The translations under genes were made by a program, and so were the position numbers. Positions 30,701 to 42,225 of a stretch of DNA of 64,000 bases are shown here, one piece after another (positions within the stretch are counted from its first letter, which is position 1; every line of letters starts with the position of its first letter). Source of the DNA: Peronospora farinosa (taxonomy: Eukaryota; Oomycota; Peronosporomycetes; Peronosporales; Peronosporaceae); contig CANTFK010000949.1 of assembly GCA_947646735.1 (NCBI GenBank), forward strand, positions 62,001 through 126,000, in the 5' to 3' direction. Under the pieces are notes generated by a model. That model saw only the letters and a program-made list of their open reading frames with translations. It was not told the DNA's origin and ran no database searches.

Positions 30701-32640
30701 GGAATTGGCGTTTGCGCAGGAATAGTGCATCATTTAACTTATTGAACGCATGCACTATCCACCAGCCTCCCGTAGCCTTTTTCACGCCAAAGATTGGACT
30801 TGAATGTGGTGAGATGCTCTCACGCACATGACCCGTCTTGCGGCGGCCTTCGAAGAATGCGTCAATAGCTTCGACTTGATCTCGAGGCAACGGCTACTGC
30901 CGTGTCACACAATACTTCGACCCTTGCACGAGATCAATCTCGTGCCGAACACCACGGTCCGCAAAAAGTTCAGCCGGGATCTTGTCCGGGAGCACGTCTG
31001 CATACTCACGAGCAATGCCGTAGACAGGGTTACTAGACTCTCGCAGAGCCTCTCATGACTGTGATGCAAACCTTTCTTCACGCGCTGACTTTGGATCAGC
31101 GCTTCGAGTACGCGTCATATGCTCCTCGTTCGTCACAGTAACCACCTTGTTGGAGATCATACACACTTGTTCCACAGAGCCTGCCTTAAAGTCACGTAGG
31201 AAATGCTTCAAGTAAAGCCCTGGAAGACTTGTAATTGAGGACGCGTCGCAAGGTTGACTCTCGACTTCAATATATTGGCGTCTTTATGGACTCCCTTTCA
31301 CGTACACGATAGCGTGGACACATTCCTACGCTAAATTCTCGATGCTACTGTCCCCATCGTGCTTCGAGTCCCTACTGGAAGCTGGCGAACCGCAGTCAGG
31401 TGATAAACCATCACCCCCCTCTAGGCACTGGATGTCCTCATCCACAATAGAAGGGAGTAGCCCAAACTCGACCGTCGACACTTGATGCGGGAGCTCCAGT
31501 TCGGTCGACATAAACCCGTGAAGCCCCTGCTCAACCTCGGTTCGACCACAGTGGGTGATGATGGGAATCCCGGTTCGACCATCATGCTCGCGCGTGGGTA
31601 CTCCTGTCCGTCCATGTTGTACTCGTGTGGGAGCCCCTGCTCAACCACAATATGCCCCTGTGGGAACCTCGGTTCGTCTACAGTGGGTGATGATGGTAAC
31701 CCCGGTTCGACCATCATGCTCGCGCGTGGGTACTTCTGTCCGTCCATGTTGTACTCGTGTGAGAGACCCTGCTCAACCACAATATGTCCCTGTGGGAACC
31801 TCGGTTCGTCTACAATGGGTAATGATGAGAACCTCGGTTCCACCATCATGCTCTTGTGGTGGGGACTCTTGTTCGTCCACGTCACACTCGTTGGCGAGCT
31901 CTTGCTCGTCGCCACAATGACCTTGTGGGAGCCCCTACTCTGCCACAATAGGTGCAGATGGTAAATTCGGTTTGATCACTGCATTTACGTGCGGGAACCC
32001 CCGTTTAATTGCGTGAATGACGCGCGGAAACCCCTGTTCGACCGCGTCGCCCTCGTCGTCCTTTTCGCTCTGTAGCGAGGAGTCACTGTCACTTGTGTAT
32101 CGAAGAACAGCACAAGGAATACAGAGAGGGACATCCCTCGCTCTGTTCACCGCCAGCGTCATGAAATCCCGATCCACGACTGTGACGTTCGGCCAGTCAC
32201 TTGGAGATACCATGAGATGGGTAAACACTTCACTGACATCGAACTTGCGTCGATGTCTCACTGATCTTGCTGACCAGTATTTTTGGGGCTTATAATGTGC
32301 CAACCATGGCATGCCCAGTATGTAATCGAATGCATAATTCATCGCGATCACCAAAAAATCATCATTACTGCGAAAACCATCAAACGTGTATGGCAACGAC
32401 ACTTCGCGCCGCGATACGCGGTGTGGTTTCCCGTCAGCCAACTTGAAGACGACTTGGCAAGATCCCTCACAGACCTGAATGCTGGGAAGCAGCATCGATA
32501 AACAAGATTCACGAAATTATTCGCTGCTCCTGAGTCCAGGAGTGCTCGCAGAGGTCACCGGACGCCGGCGACATGTAAACTGACAATAATCAGACGTGAA
32601 TCACCACTCGTAGTGGTGGCATTTAACCGTGCGCGTAGCG
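27796..32640 (-). pseudogene. Gypsy copy B pol, multiply frame-shifted
   Basis: Fragments of every pol domain are recognisable: protease DSGA at about 32530, an 11-residue repeat array with three 132-bp units (31552, 31684, 31816), RT ([26 protein letters not shown]), RNase H (DASDFAIG lies in NASDFAIG form), integrase ([20 protein letters not shown]) and HPTFYVGRL near 28070. At least six frame changes or stops occur. The RT motif A Asp is Tyr, as in copy A. Confidence 0.9.
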
Positions 32641-33760
32641 CAGGAGGACTTTGAGGTTGGGCTGACACCGGAGAACCCGTACCTCCGTTCCAACCAGTAG
32701 GGCACCCTGCATCTACTGGTCCCGATTATTTCTGGGCGTGCGGACGGTACAGCGCTCTCATGATGGGCGTCTACTACTTGCACCGATATCGGTGCTGGCT
32801 CACGGCACTCAGCCGCGCGATGCCCTGGCTTGCGAGAACGAAAGCAAATCATTTGACGCCCGGTGCGATAGCCACCCTTATGCGAAATGACACGTCGTCG
32901 GTCACTTGACAACTTTATCACGTCGATCTCCATAGGTTCCGGACCAGAAGGCCGGAGAACGGTAATGACCGAGGGTTTGGCGTATGCCTTTGTGATTCTA
33001 AAGTCTTCAAAGAGTGCGATAGCAAATGCCTCTTCCAATGTGGCAGGCTCCGCGCGCTCGAGCGATAAGCGGGTCTGCCCTTCACGGATACCATCCACAA
33101 AGACATTCACCTGTGTGTACATATCCATGGAATGCGTTATAATACACGACGCCAGATGCCTAGCCATTTGCACGTAGTCGCGCATCGCCGTTTTACTCTA
33201 TCGAATCGACAGGAATCTTGATCGCACCAATTTCTCCACTTTCGGTGGCTTGAAGGCAAGACGAAGATCGTCTTGGATGGTATCCAAGGTGGGAAATGCG
33301 TGCTCGTCCACAACGAGCTTACCAAGGGCCCACTCCTTGGCTTTCCCGGTGAGGAGGGAAAGAAGAAAGTTGACCTTCGCTTAGGGCGCCTCAAGAAGCC
33401 TCGAGGTGATGTCGATATCGACTTCTTCGAATCATCGATTCAGCGACACGCGATCTTTGCCTTCTACTGAGTAGGAGGAGGTTTCCATCTTCACGGCCTC
33501 ATTCCGTGAAGCTCGCGAGGGAGTTAAGCCTCGTCGGTTGGATTCGGAGACCTCGCGTGCCATAGTCTCATATGGCGAGACGTTGCGCATCAGGGATCGC
33601 TGACCTCATCAGCGACGCGACGAATGCCTCTCCCGATATCTCCGCAAGGCGATTAAGGGCATTCCACTCAACAACAGTGAGATGGGGGAAGGTCGCGTGC
33701 TTTAGAAATAAATCTGGACCGTCAAAGTACGACGATTCGCTCATCCCAAACTCGGCATAG
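32601..33760 (-). pseudogene. Gypsy copy B gag, frame-shifted
   Basis: Matches copy A gag in several frames. In the knuckle the second cysteine is serine ([15 protein letters not shown]), so zinc binding should be lost. Stops occur near 33197 and 33380. Confidence 0.88.
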
Positions 33761-33784
33761 GAAGGACTACAAAGTGCTACCAGG

Positions 33785-34116
33785 TGTAACGGGGCTAGAA
33801 CGTACCGTCACTAGATTACACGCTCGCTTGAGGAAGACTCAAGCCCAAGTATTAGGTATTAAGTAAATTTAACTCTGATAATTAATAATGTTTTAGTTCG
33901 TACTAATTAAGAAGATTTTAGTCGTAATAAATACGACAGTGTTCCCGCCTTTCGGGAACCACACAATTTCAGGTTGATTTATCATTGGTCCATATTGGGA
34001 CCTTTAGGCCCCAATAATAAATTGCCACGCTGTGCCCGCTTTTCAAGCACATCACCTGCCTACATATGTAATTGTTTATTCATGTTGATACTATGTGTGT
34101 AATGTAGCCCATTACA
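33785..34116 (-). repeat. Gypsy copy B 5' LTR
   Basis: 332-bp partner of the LTR at 26262-26593. On the element strand it begins TGTAATGGGCTACATTACA and ends GCCCCGTTACA. The right boundary abuts the RT of the family II element with no duplication. Confidence 0.93.
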
Positions 34117-35712
34117 GAACACGGCTACCATTCCGGCGTCAAATGCCGATCTCGCGGAAAGATGTCTTGTTAAATTACATTAGAAAGTCAGCTTTCTTTT
34201 CCGCGTTGGATCCGAAGGATGGCTACTATCAAAATTTCATAAATAAAAATACTACAAAAAATTAATGAAATAAAATTTTTAAGAGATACTGATGCAGCCA
34301 AATCGGCAGTTAGCACCGCAAGCGGTATGCTGTGGGAGTGGCTTGTGATGCCACAAGGGTTGAAAAAATGCTATGGCAACATTCAACCGAGTGGTGGCTC
34401 ACGTGATGCGTCATCACCGTGCCTACGCGCCCCATTACTTTAACGATGTATTCGTGCATATTAGGGCGGAGGACGGTCTGAGCGCAATAGAGTCGCAAAA
34501 GCGTCATTTAGACGCTGTGTTGCAGACTCTGGGTGACGCCCAATTATACGCTAGCTTACAAAAGTGTGTAATAGGGGTCCCCGCGATACCTGTACTAGGC
34601 TGCATCGTAGGTGCACATGGTGTACGAGCAGACCCAGAAAAGGTAAAGGCTGTAAAGGAATGGCCAGTCCCACGACATGTGAAGGATCTGCGCCAATTGC
34701 TTGGGCTCGCTAATTACTTGTATATGTACAGCAAGAATTATGCGGATCAGACTAAGCCATTGTCTGACCTTCTAAAAAAGGATGCAGAATGGACTTGGTG
34801 TAAGAAGCAAGAAGATGCGTTCACATCAGTGAATCAATCTCTTGTATAGGCACCGGTCTTGGCATTACCAGACGCGGATAAGCCCTTTAGCGTCGTCTGC
34901 GATGCAAGCAATTTTGCAATCGGCAGCGCGCTCATGCAGAAGGATGACAACGGCGTTGACCGTGTCATTTCTTATCAGTCTCGGCTTTTAGAAGCTGCCG
35001 AGCTGAATACCCTGTGCATGACAAGGAGCTACTTTCAATTAAGTATGCCCTTGTGAAGTTTCGGGTGCACCTCTTGGGCACCGAACCTTTTGTGGTTTAT
35101 ACGGATCACGCATCACTGCGGACCGCTATAAATTCACCTTACCTCTCGCCGAGAATGGCAAGATGGCTAGCATTCTTCTCTGAATTTAATTTCAAAGCTG
35201 AATATAAGCCGGGTAAGTCGAATGTCTTGGCTGACGCGTTATCGCGCAGACCAGACTTCGAGGCAAGACACCAAGATAGTGTGTCTCGTGCAAAAGCACA
35301 AGTTGAGTCGTCAACATTTGCAGCCATGAAGGCCTACCATGTGACGAGCTCAATGGCCTCCGATATAAAGGAGTGCTACAGTCAGGACGAGCATTGTCGC
35401 CTGCTGTTGGATAATTTTGGTGGACGAAAGGTTACCCTTCCGTCGCACCTCCAAGCGAAACTAAATCGCTTTAGTTACAGTGATGGCCTGTTATGGCATA
35501 AACTGTCACCCTGTGATCCCTTTAGAATCTATGTCCCTCATGACACAGATCTCAAGCTAATGATAATTTTTACGAGTGCCATGATGCTCCATCTAGTGGG
35601 CATCTGGGACGTGAAGAGACATTCTTACGAGTGTCAGAGAAATTTTGGTGGCCCCACCTATATCGGTGGGTGGCCAACTGTATTCGCTCTTGCGAAGAGT
35701 GTCAGCGCATAA
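34117..35712 (+). pseudogene. Family II pol: RT and RNase H, frame-shifted
   Basis: RT: SALDPKDGYYQ (catalytic Asp kept), an AT-rich insertion of about 40 nt near 34234-34278, then [15 protein letters not shown], a frame change in an A-run, and HYFNDVFVHI, where the YxDD motif is YFND. RNase [37 protein letters not shown] and [16 protein letters not shown]. Frame changes near 34370, 34850 and 35010 show decay. Confidence 0.85.
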
Positions 35713-37244
35713 ATCCTGCGCCTTCGAACAGTGCGCCACTGAAGCCACTGCCGATTCCAACTGAATGTTGGAAGTCGGTCAGTTTGGACTTCATGTTTGG
35801 CTTACCGCCTGACCATAAAGGCAGGACGGGGCTCGTCGTCTTTGTAAACAGGCTGAGCAAGATGGTGCATTTGGCACCATGTAGCACCAAGATCTCAGGA
35901 AAAGAGGCTGCCCTCTTGTTTCTGGAATACGTGTATCGACTACACGGGATGACCGAGTCCATAGTATCGGACCGGGATCCGCGTTTTACGTCGGGTTTTT
36001 GGCGACATGTGTTCGAGCTGCTGGGTAGCAAGCTCCACATGTCAACAGCCAATCATCCCAAGACCGATGGCCAAACAGAACGGGCCAATCGAGTCGTGGC
36101 GGATGTGTTTCGTACAATAGCGACTCCCAAAGAATGGAGCAAGCAATTGCCATTCGTGGAGTTCGCTATTAATAACAGTGTTCACGCCAGTACGGGTGAA
36201 ACACCGTTTTACATTAACGGACTGCGTCATCCTCGAACGTCAGTCTCGTTTGTACAGATCCCGAGTCTTAGTGGAGGAGGGCCCCTCACTTCGCTCGGTG
36301 CGAATGCCAAAGAGGGACAAGTTTGCCCTAGTGACACTGCTAATTTAGCAGTGGTCACGACACCTATAGGTGTCACAGAGGAGGCACGGCAAGAAATGCC
36401 AGTGCTTCTTGACGATGACACTATCATGTTGTCAACAGCGTCGACCCATGAACGACCTCTTGGAGGCGTCATAGGCGAGCTGGATGCTAAAAGCGTGAGC
36501 GAAGCTCAGCGCTTTGTGGATGAGCGATTAGCCATCACACGTAAAGTCCGTGACGCGATGGCAAGCGCACAGGACATGCAAAAACAATATGCAGACCAGC
36601 ATGGTCGCAAAAACAATGAACACTTTAGTGTGGGGGACAAAGTGCTATTAAGTACTGCTACCCTACCTAAACATGCAATCTCTGTACTACCTGGTGGTAC
36701 TACTAAGCTATTGCCCCGATTCATTGGGCCCTTTACAGTGGTTGAAGAAGTTAGAGACCTAAATTATAGGCTCACTCTCCCACCGTATATGAAGACGCAC
36801 CCCGTATTTTACGTGGGTCGTCTGAAACGGTATGTTGATCCAGAAGAGATCACATATCCGCATCAGTCTAACGAGACCGATGGTGACGTCGACTGTGAGT
36901 CGAGCGTCGCGGCCGATCAGGCGACGAGGAAGCCGAGAGGCTCCCCGTATACGAACGAGGAGATAGAGGACTCGGCGATCGAGGAGGACTCCGCGCTTGA
37001 CGCGGGTCTCTCATCACCAGTCGCTCTAAATGGTCCAAACGGGTCTCCAGGCGGTCTTACCCGTGACGATCCCTCGTATTTACAAAGCGTAGATCCCAAG
37101 TCAGTCTCGAGACTTGACTTATACGATCAGCCACCTCTTTCTTCAGCGCAGCGTTCTTTGCTTGCGACTGAACGACAACAGGATAAGCAGCCGCGAATAG
37201 TAAGGCGTAATAGCCGCTCCTATCGGTCGCTACCTGATTGGTGA
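35631..37244 (+). CDS. Family II integrase-containing frame (537 codons)
   Basis: Open frame with CX2C of the HHCC zinc site (RSCEECQR), then SLDFMFGL, SDRDPRF and DGQTER, giving the D,D35E triad. It continues with FAINNSVHASTGETPF and a C-terminal domain ending HPVFYVGRLKRYVD. The tail is acidic, then Ser/Arg-rich (RIVRRNSRSYRSLPDW), and lacks a chromodomain. It overlaps the preceding frame, so the start codon is arbitrary and it should be read as the end of pol. One oddity is FVNRLSK, where FVDRFSK is usual. Confidence 0.85.
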   Translation: MSEKFWWPHLYRWVANCIRSCEECQRINPAPSNSAPLKPLPIPTECWKSVSLDFMFGLPPDHKGRTGLVVFVNRLSKMVHLAPCSTKISGKEAALLFLEYVYRLHGMTESIVSDRDPRFTSGFWRHVFELLGSKLHMSTANHPKTDGQTERANRVVADVFRTIATPKEWSKQLPFVEFAINNSVHASTGETPFYINGLRHPRTSVSFVQIPSLSGGGPLTSLGANAKEGQVCPSDTANLAVVTTPIGVTEEARQEMPVLLDDDTIMLSTASTHERPLGGVIGELDAKSVSEAQRFVDERLAITRKVRDAMASAQDMQKQYADQHGRKNNEHFSVGDKVLLSTATLPKHAISVLPGGTTKLLPRFIGPFTVVEEVRDLNYRLTLPPYMKTHPVFYVGRLKRYVDPEEITYPHQSNETDGDVDCESSVAADQATRKPRGSPYTNEEIEDSAIEEDSALDAGLSSPVALNGPNGSPGGLTRDDPSYLQSVDPKSVSRLDLYDQPPLSSAQRSLLATERQQDKQPRIVRRNSRSYRSLPDW

Positions 37245-38309
37245 ATGCGAATAGGAACACACGCTTCCTTGTTGGAAGGTTGTTGGACCACCGCCATCTG
37301 AAGAAGCAAAAGCTTCACATTTTTGTCAAGTGAAAGGATTACACGAAGATTTTCGACTCTTGAGAACCTGTTGACGCGTTGCGCGTCGACTTGTCTGGAA
37401 TGGTGGCTGCTTACGAGATGAAGCACCAGCTATATTCTCTCTGCTAGGTCCTGATGGAATAGCACGGGCAGCGTAGCGAGAAGAAGTTGGGGGTATGTTA
37501 TCACCTAACATTTACCTCGCAAGCGTCATAGCGAATCTAATTCGCTTCGACCGCTGTTTCATCACATCTACATGCGGTGTAACACGGCGCAGGAACTCTG
37601 CCTCGTATTCGTCAGTTGTTTTATTTGAACGCAACACGATTGGGATAGGGAAAGCACGAGCTCGGGTTTCTCTGCCTTTTTCACGATGGAAAGACGCTAA
37701 AACGTTTATTAAAGTCAATTGGGACACTCTTAAAAAGATCCGCGCTATTTACACGCCAGCGTGGCCACTAGGATTGCGGCGGCATCGATGGAAAGCCATC
37801 ACTCACGTAGCCGCCCTCTCGACGGCGTGCTAGTGAGGCCGACTGTGAAGTCGAAGGGTACCCTCGCCTGAGTCCGACTCTCCATTATGGATTATCAAGA
37901 CATCAGATGTAGGGTTAACAGAGGCGGACAATTTAGAATCGCCTTTCTGCTGTTGAGTCGCGGCTGTTTCTTGTAAAGCAGCACGCTCAGTTGTGGTCGC
38001 TGCGCTCGTTGACGCAGACGACGAGACATGACCCTCGCTGTCAGGAATCATGGAAGCTTCCTGAAGGTTGGGTGTCTCAAATGATAACGACATATGTCTC
38101 ATCAACGCTCTGCCCTCATCACCACGCTAGGGTGATGGCAATAGCGTACTCTAATCTTAGTCAACAATGAGAGACAAGTCTTCATCCACACCATAGTGGG
38201 ATGGACCAGTGTTCTCTGCTGACAAGCTGACAATAGATGCCGGGGCTGTCACAGAGACACTTAGCGACAACTGCGAGCTATCGCGGCGCGTACGTTTCGG
38301 TGGTATCAT
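37220..38309 (-). pseudogene. Antisense frames of family II, decayed
   Basis: Minus-strand frames between the 3' LTR and pol. An ATG at 38309 (MIPPKRTRRDSSQLSLSVS) is 54 nt from the LTR and opens a frame that, apart from three stops, runs to about 37830 with Ser/Thr/Ala-rich sequence. Another frame (37727-37326) has EYEAEFLRRV then an Arg/Ser/Pro-rich part. A coiled-coil-like piece (QAKNAALKKEVADRISQVS) lies opposite the pol end at 37057-37260. Its position matches the family I antisense gene, but sequence similarity is not evident. Confidence 0.35.
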
Positions 38310-38362
38310 CTCTCTAATCGGTGTTTTACAAATAAGTAAAAACGCCTTAAAGAGGGGGATGG

Positions 38363-38700
38363 TGTAACGGGCTAAAAGTTACACGTCTCGTTAAGTATTA
38401 AATACTTAAGGGGCAGGCCTAAATGGGTACGAGGTACCTTAGGCCTGCCACTTGGGTGTGGCACATCAATGTGACCCACCCTCATGAATGTGATATTCAT
38501 AGATGGATTCACACTCAACGAGGATTACGCCAGTTGGGACTGGGCGTCATCAAATAGACGTCACCAGCGAGCACATATATATTTTGAGCTCGGACGTAAG
38601 GATACGCTTCGCTTCTAAAGAGACGCGTATTCAATTTTTGCATAATTAACTGATCAGTAGTTAGAGTTATGTTTAGTTAAAACCTATTGAACATAAGTCA
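38363..38700 (+). repeat. Gypsy family II 3' LTR
   Basis: Starts TGTAACGGGCTAAAAG after the polypurine tract. It matches 12592-12926. It has a perfect 11-bp stem GGCAGGCCTAA/TTAGGCCTGCC (38412-38422 and 38439-38449) and a GGATACGC/GCGTAT stem. The right end is uncertain, because the two copies stop matching near 38700. Confidence 0.8.
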
Positions 38701-38979
38701 GTCTTAAATTTACTATTACCTTCGACTGCGCACGAGAAGCTTAATAAGCTTCTGCGTGACGTTAGTGAGGCACTCGTTAGTTTTTCGTTGCGCGGATCGC
38801 TCTAAGAGTCCGACAGCAGCTTGGGTTGGCGCTTTAAGCGGCCGCCCAACGCAACCACCACCTCACGCGGAGGTAAGACGGTATAACCGCTTCTGCGCGA
38901 TGCTTGAAGGTGTGCCCGCGTAGTACGTGGCAGCTTTTTTACGAAGCGCTCGTCTACAATACAGGTATTCTAGCGGAGT
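38701..38979. other. Unassigned, possibly LTR end plus a hairpin
   Basis: GC-rich sequence with an imperfect palindrome around 38820-38855 (TTGGGTTGGCGC to CCGCCCAACGCAA) and an AGAAGCTT/AAGCTTCT palindrome near 38740. No coding frame. Confidence 0.3.
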
Positions 38980-39290
38980 TTAGTCTAATCGCTTCTTCGC
39001 GTGGTACTTTGTGTCTTCAGACAGCCAAATCTGTATCTGCCATATTAAATCATAAAACTTACCAGCAGTAGCTTTCACGAATAACTCGTCGATCGGCTTA
39101 GCTGGCTGTACCAGCTCCGCGGCAGCAATGTAAGTATATCGCCAAAAGAGAACACTTATCTGCATCCGGAGCTTATCACTTAAGAGCGCAAAGTTGACCT
39201 TACTAATCCAGATCCTTGCTCGATCTTCATCATTCTTTCGTTTCGTAAATTCTCTCATATCCACCAATGCCGACATTAAAATTTAATGAG
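38980..39290 (-). pseudogene. Gypsy gag fragment, third family
   Basis: The 98-codon frame (EFTKRKNDEDRARIWISK, LSDKLRMQISVLFW, KATAGKFYDLIWQIQIWL, KYHAKKR) has the pattern of oomycete gypsy gag proteins of the DEDRARxW type. Upstream on the same strand, 39291-40520 is decayed; ATGs near 40159 (MEYEALTSEDESA) may mark the old gag start. It is not functional. Confidence 0.55.
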
Positions 39291-40520
39291 TAGCAATATC
39301 ATCACTAGCCGTAGATGCCGCCAATGGTCGCCTTAGATCTTCCGGTTCCAGATTTTTTAATTCATCATTGTTGAATCGATTATGACGCGATCCTGCGATT
39401 CTATTTTCACATGCGAGATGCATATTATTAAAATTTCCATGGTTGCAGATCGACGAGCAATGAATGGGTCTTGATGATGCTGTTCATAATTTTACATATC
39501 TGCCTTGAGTAGGAGTGCAGCTGACCTAATTCAGTCGCATTCACGTCCTATGCCGTAGGCATAATCGTTAATCTTGCTTTCATTCTCAATCGATATCATT
39601 CGTTTACGTATGTGTGCTGCACCAGCCGGTCCGAGTGACATCCGCTGGATGTAAATCAAATTGTCAGAATTCATAATTAATTATGCTGACGTGTACAGTT
39701 ATGATCCAGTATGATAATCATTCGGTATATATCAGCGATCTGTACATCGCTTGAAACGGTTAATCTTACTTTTTAGTGAGCAGAAATAGATTCGTAAACA
39801 TCGATGACCCTGCCTGGATCACAAAATCGAGATCGCAATCCAGCAGTACGTGCGCATCAAAAGCTTTAGCAGCGTGAAATCCAGCATTTTGCAGTCACTA
39901 CATAATACGACGGATTGTTTACAACTTGTTCGAAGTCAGAAGAGTTGTTGATAATGGTCCTCGTAGTGATAAAAGCAGCTTCGGCTTTAAAATCTTCATA
40001 GTTGGACCACTTTATAGCAACTCTTTATCGCTTTCCAATTAACACCATGGAGCTAATTAAGACGTCACCCATCCGTCTTCGCTTCATGATACGCTTGGTA
40101 TTATCGTGATTCGATTCAGGCGCTTTCATCTTCACTCGTGAGGGCTTCATATTCCATTGTTTCGACTTCTTTGGGGTGTTTTTATATAAATTCTCTCGGT
40201 TTTTTCAAGAAAATTATTCATTTGGTGGATCACTTTGCAAAAACGGGGGCCGACGAAGAAACCTGGGACGTGTTATTGAGGTTCCTCCTACAGATCAAAA
40301 CATCGATATTCGTCTTGTCATCCAGGCATCTCTTAAAACTCTTATGATCGGGAATTCTTTATCCAATGCGTTTACGGCTATTCTCTTTCGCTGACGCTTC
40401 CGTTCTAAATTCAATCTTAAATTTTACATATTCTATTAGGAACTCACAGTGAAATTCCTAGTCGCCAGAAGATCCGGGCACGCGGACCATTGTGGTGAAG
40501 TAAGGCTCACAAAATTGCTG
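39291..40520 (-). other. Decayed third-family gag/leader region
   Basis: No intact frame. Minus-strand snippets are compatible with a gag N-terminus between the leader repeat at 40521-41010 and the gag fragment. No other feature is seen. Confidence 0.3.
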
Positions 40521-41010
40521 ATGTGATCCCGACTCTCCACTGGCACCCTGGCTAACGACTAATGAAGGAGGTACCCAATTACTTGTACGAATACGTCCTC
40601 AACTTCTGTACTCGTCATTTGGGCGGATTTCACTCTTCTCGGTGGACTAAAGTCAATGTTCGACTTAATTGTGGTAGGGGGTTCGATCGCGTGAAAATCC
40701 TCACACGATCGCAGGTTACTTTAGGCGCTCTTGTTGAGTCGACGCGGTGTACTTTAACCGTTGTCTTGACCACCGACTTGCCTTCTGCAAACTAGATCAC
40801 TTCTGACCGCTTAATCTCTGACTACTTGATGTCTTGTGTCGGACTGTGTCTCTTGCTTGCGTGCTGCGTCCGCTCGTACTTGGAGTTCTTGTGGTCCCTG
40901 GCCAAGCAATCCAGGGATTTGACTTGCGTAGTGGTGCAACAGAGGTTCTTAATCTTTTGAGGCCAAAGAACTCCCAGCTCGGAAGGGAAGCCTGCACGAG
41001 GCTTTGAAGT
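40521..41010 (-). repeat. Third-family LTR/leader repeat, inverted relative to 15760-16263
   Basis: Block similarity with the reverse complement of 15760-16263, including CTTGGCCAGGGA, TCGTGTGAGGATTTTCACGCG and CCAGTGGAGAGTCGGGATCA. It sits upstream of the gag fragment on its strand. Confidence 0.5.
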
Positions 41011-42225
41011 GCATTGAACTCTTTGTTTAGCCAACCAAAACCCAAAAAATACGACTACGACTGCATCGCAGGTTTGGCTGCCACTATAAAAATCTCTCAG
41101 CACTAAATCGTCTTACACAGCAATTTTTGTTGCGCTTGGTTTCCACCAACCCTGCTTTCCGTGTGCAATATTTGGTATAACGAGTCGTTCCAGAGTCTGG
41201 AGAGACCAAAGCGCATATCACTGCAATTCCACATTGCATTGCACGAGCTACGATATTTTTGGAAGTTTTCTACAGTATGATGGAGGCGATAGATAGTTTG
41301 TAGTGAAGGAAAGGAGCTAAAAGTAGTTCGTCTGAAGAAAATAAATTTTAAAGCACATTAGTATGTATGATAAGAAATTTGCTGGGTCTTCTTTACAAAA
41401 TGGTCAGCTATATACTTCTAATGACGTATCAACACGTCTACCACGGCAGATCTGGAGAGAAAGAGAGGACGCAGTGCTGCTCTACATAGTAGACTCGACG
41501 GTTGTTTAGGAGCCGCCCCAGGCGATAGTAAAAATTTGGCTTTGTACAAAACTGTTGCAAGCTAGTAGAGATGACTCTAGAACGTGTCATATTACCAGAT
41601 ATGGGCTACGAGCTCATGCTGAAGGATGTTCACGTGCAATGTAAATCGAAGCTCGAGCACATCTGCATGGGGACGCTAAAACAGGTAAATATTCTACAGT
41701 TTCGATTCCAGATCAACTCTTTACATGGCAAACTGGTTTTATCACACGCGAGAGTTTACGCTCAGCTCTTATTCACGACATCTTTTTGCAGCACATTTAC
41801 GATGTAAAAAGCACGGCACCCGTAGCTGCTCCGCAACATCCCAGTCATACATAAAAACATTGATGCTTAGAATTTACTTGGGGTGTAAGCGCAAAGATAC
41901 CTTTTCGATGTGTAAGACGGCTACGAAAATGTGCGCGAATGTGACAAGGTCGAATCCTACATCATTGTAGGATGTCGTTTGCGATGCAGGTATTGACGAT
42001 GTCTATCACTATATCGAGTCAACTTTACTCGAGGGTAGGAGGCCGTACCTGTCAAATTTGCGGCACAAATAAAGAGGATGTACGCGAAACGCAGTAGGCA
42101 AGATGGAGTAACTTAGTAGTGTAGTACTTGGTTAATAGTTAATGGCTCCAGACGTGACCTAGTCGATTAAGCAGACTTCCTAAGCGTCCCAATGCGCAAA
42201 GCAGGCGGCTGTTACTGTCTGATGT
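41011..42225. other. Intergenic, no gene supported
   Basis: AT-rich sequence downstream of the kelch gene. Short + frames at 41571-41970 have no recognisable domain. Confidence 0.4.

Larger units (their letters stand above)
26262..34116 (-). mobile_element. Ty3/gypsy family I element (copy B), decayed
   Basis: Same layout as copy A: 3' LTR 26262-26593, antisense frame, chromodomain, pol, gag, 5' LTR 33785-34116. Both LTRs are 332 bp and nearly identical. No target-site duplication is seen (left flank CTTTAC, right flank GAACA), and the flanks belong to different elements (copia gag on the left, family II RT on the right), so the ends were probably rearranged after insertion. Confidence 0.92.
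34117..38700 (+). mobile_element. Ty3/gypsy family II element, 5'-truncated
   Basis: Begins inside RT (FSALDPKDGYYQ) right after copy B and continues through RNase H and integrase to a polypurine tract (AGAGGGGGATGG) and a 3' LTR starting at 38363. The 5' LTR, gag, protease and N-terminal RT are missing. There is no chromodomain. A decayed antisense frame lies between pol and the LTR. Confidence 0.88.

Noticed and set aside
40674..40700. tRNA B-box-like GGTTCGATC
   Set aside because: No A box and no cloverleaf around it. It lies in retroelement leader sequence.
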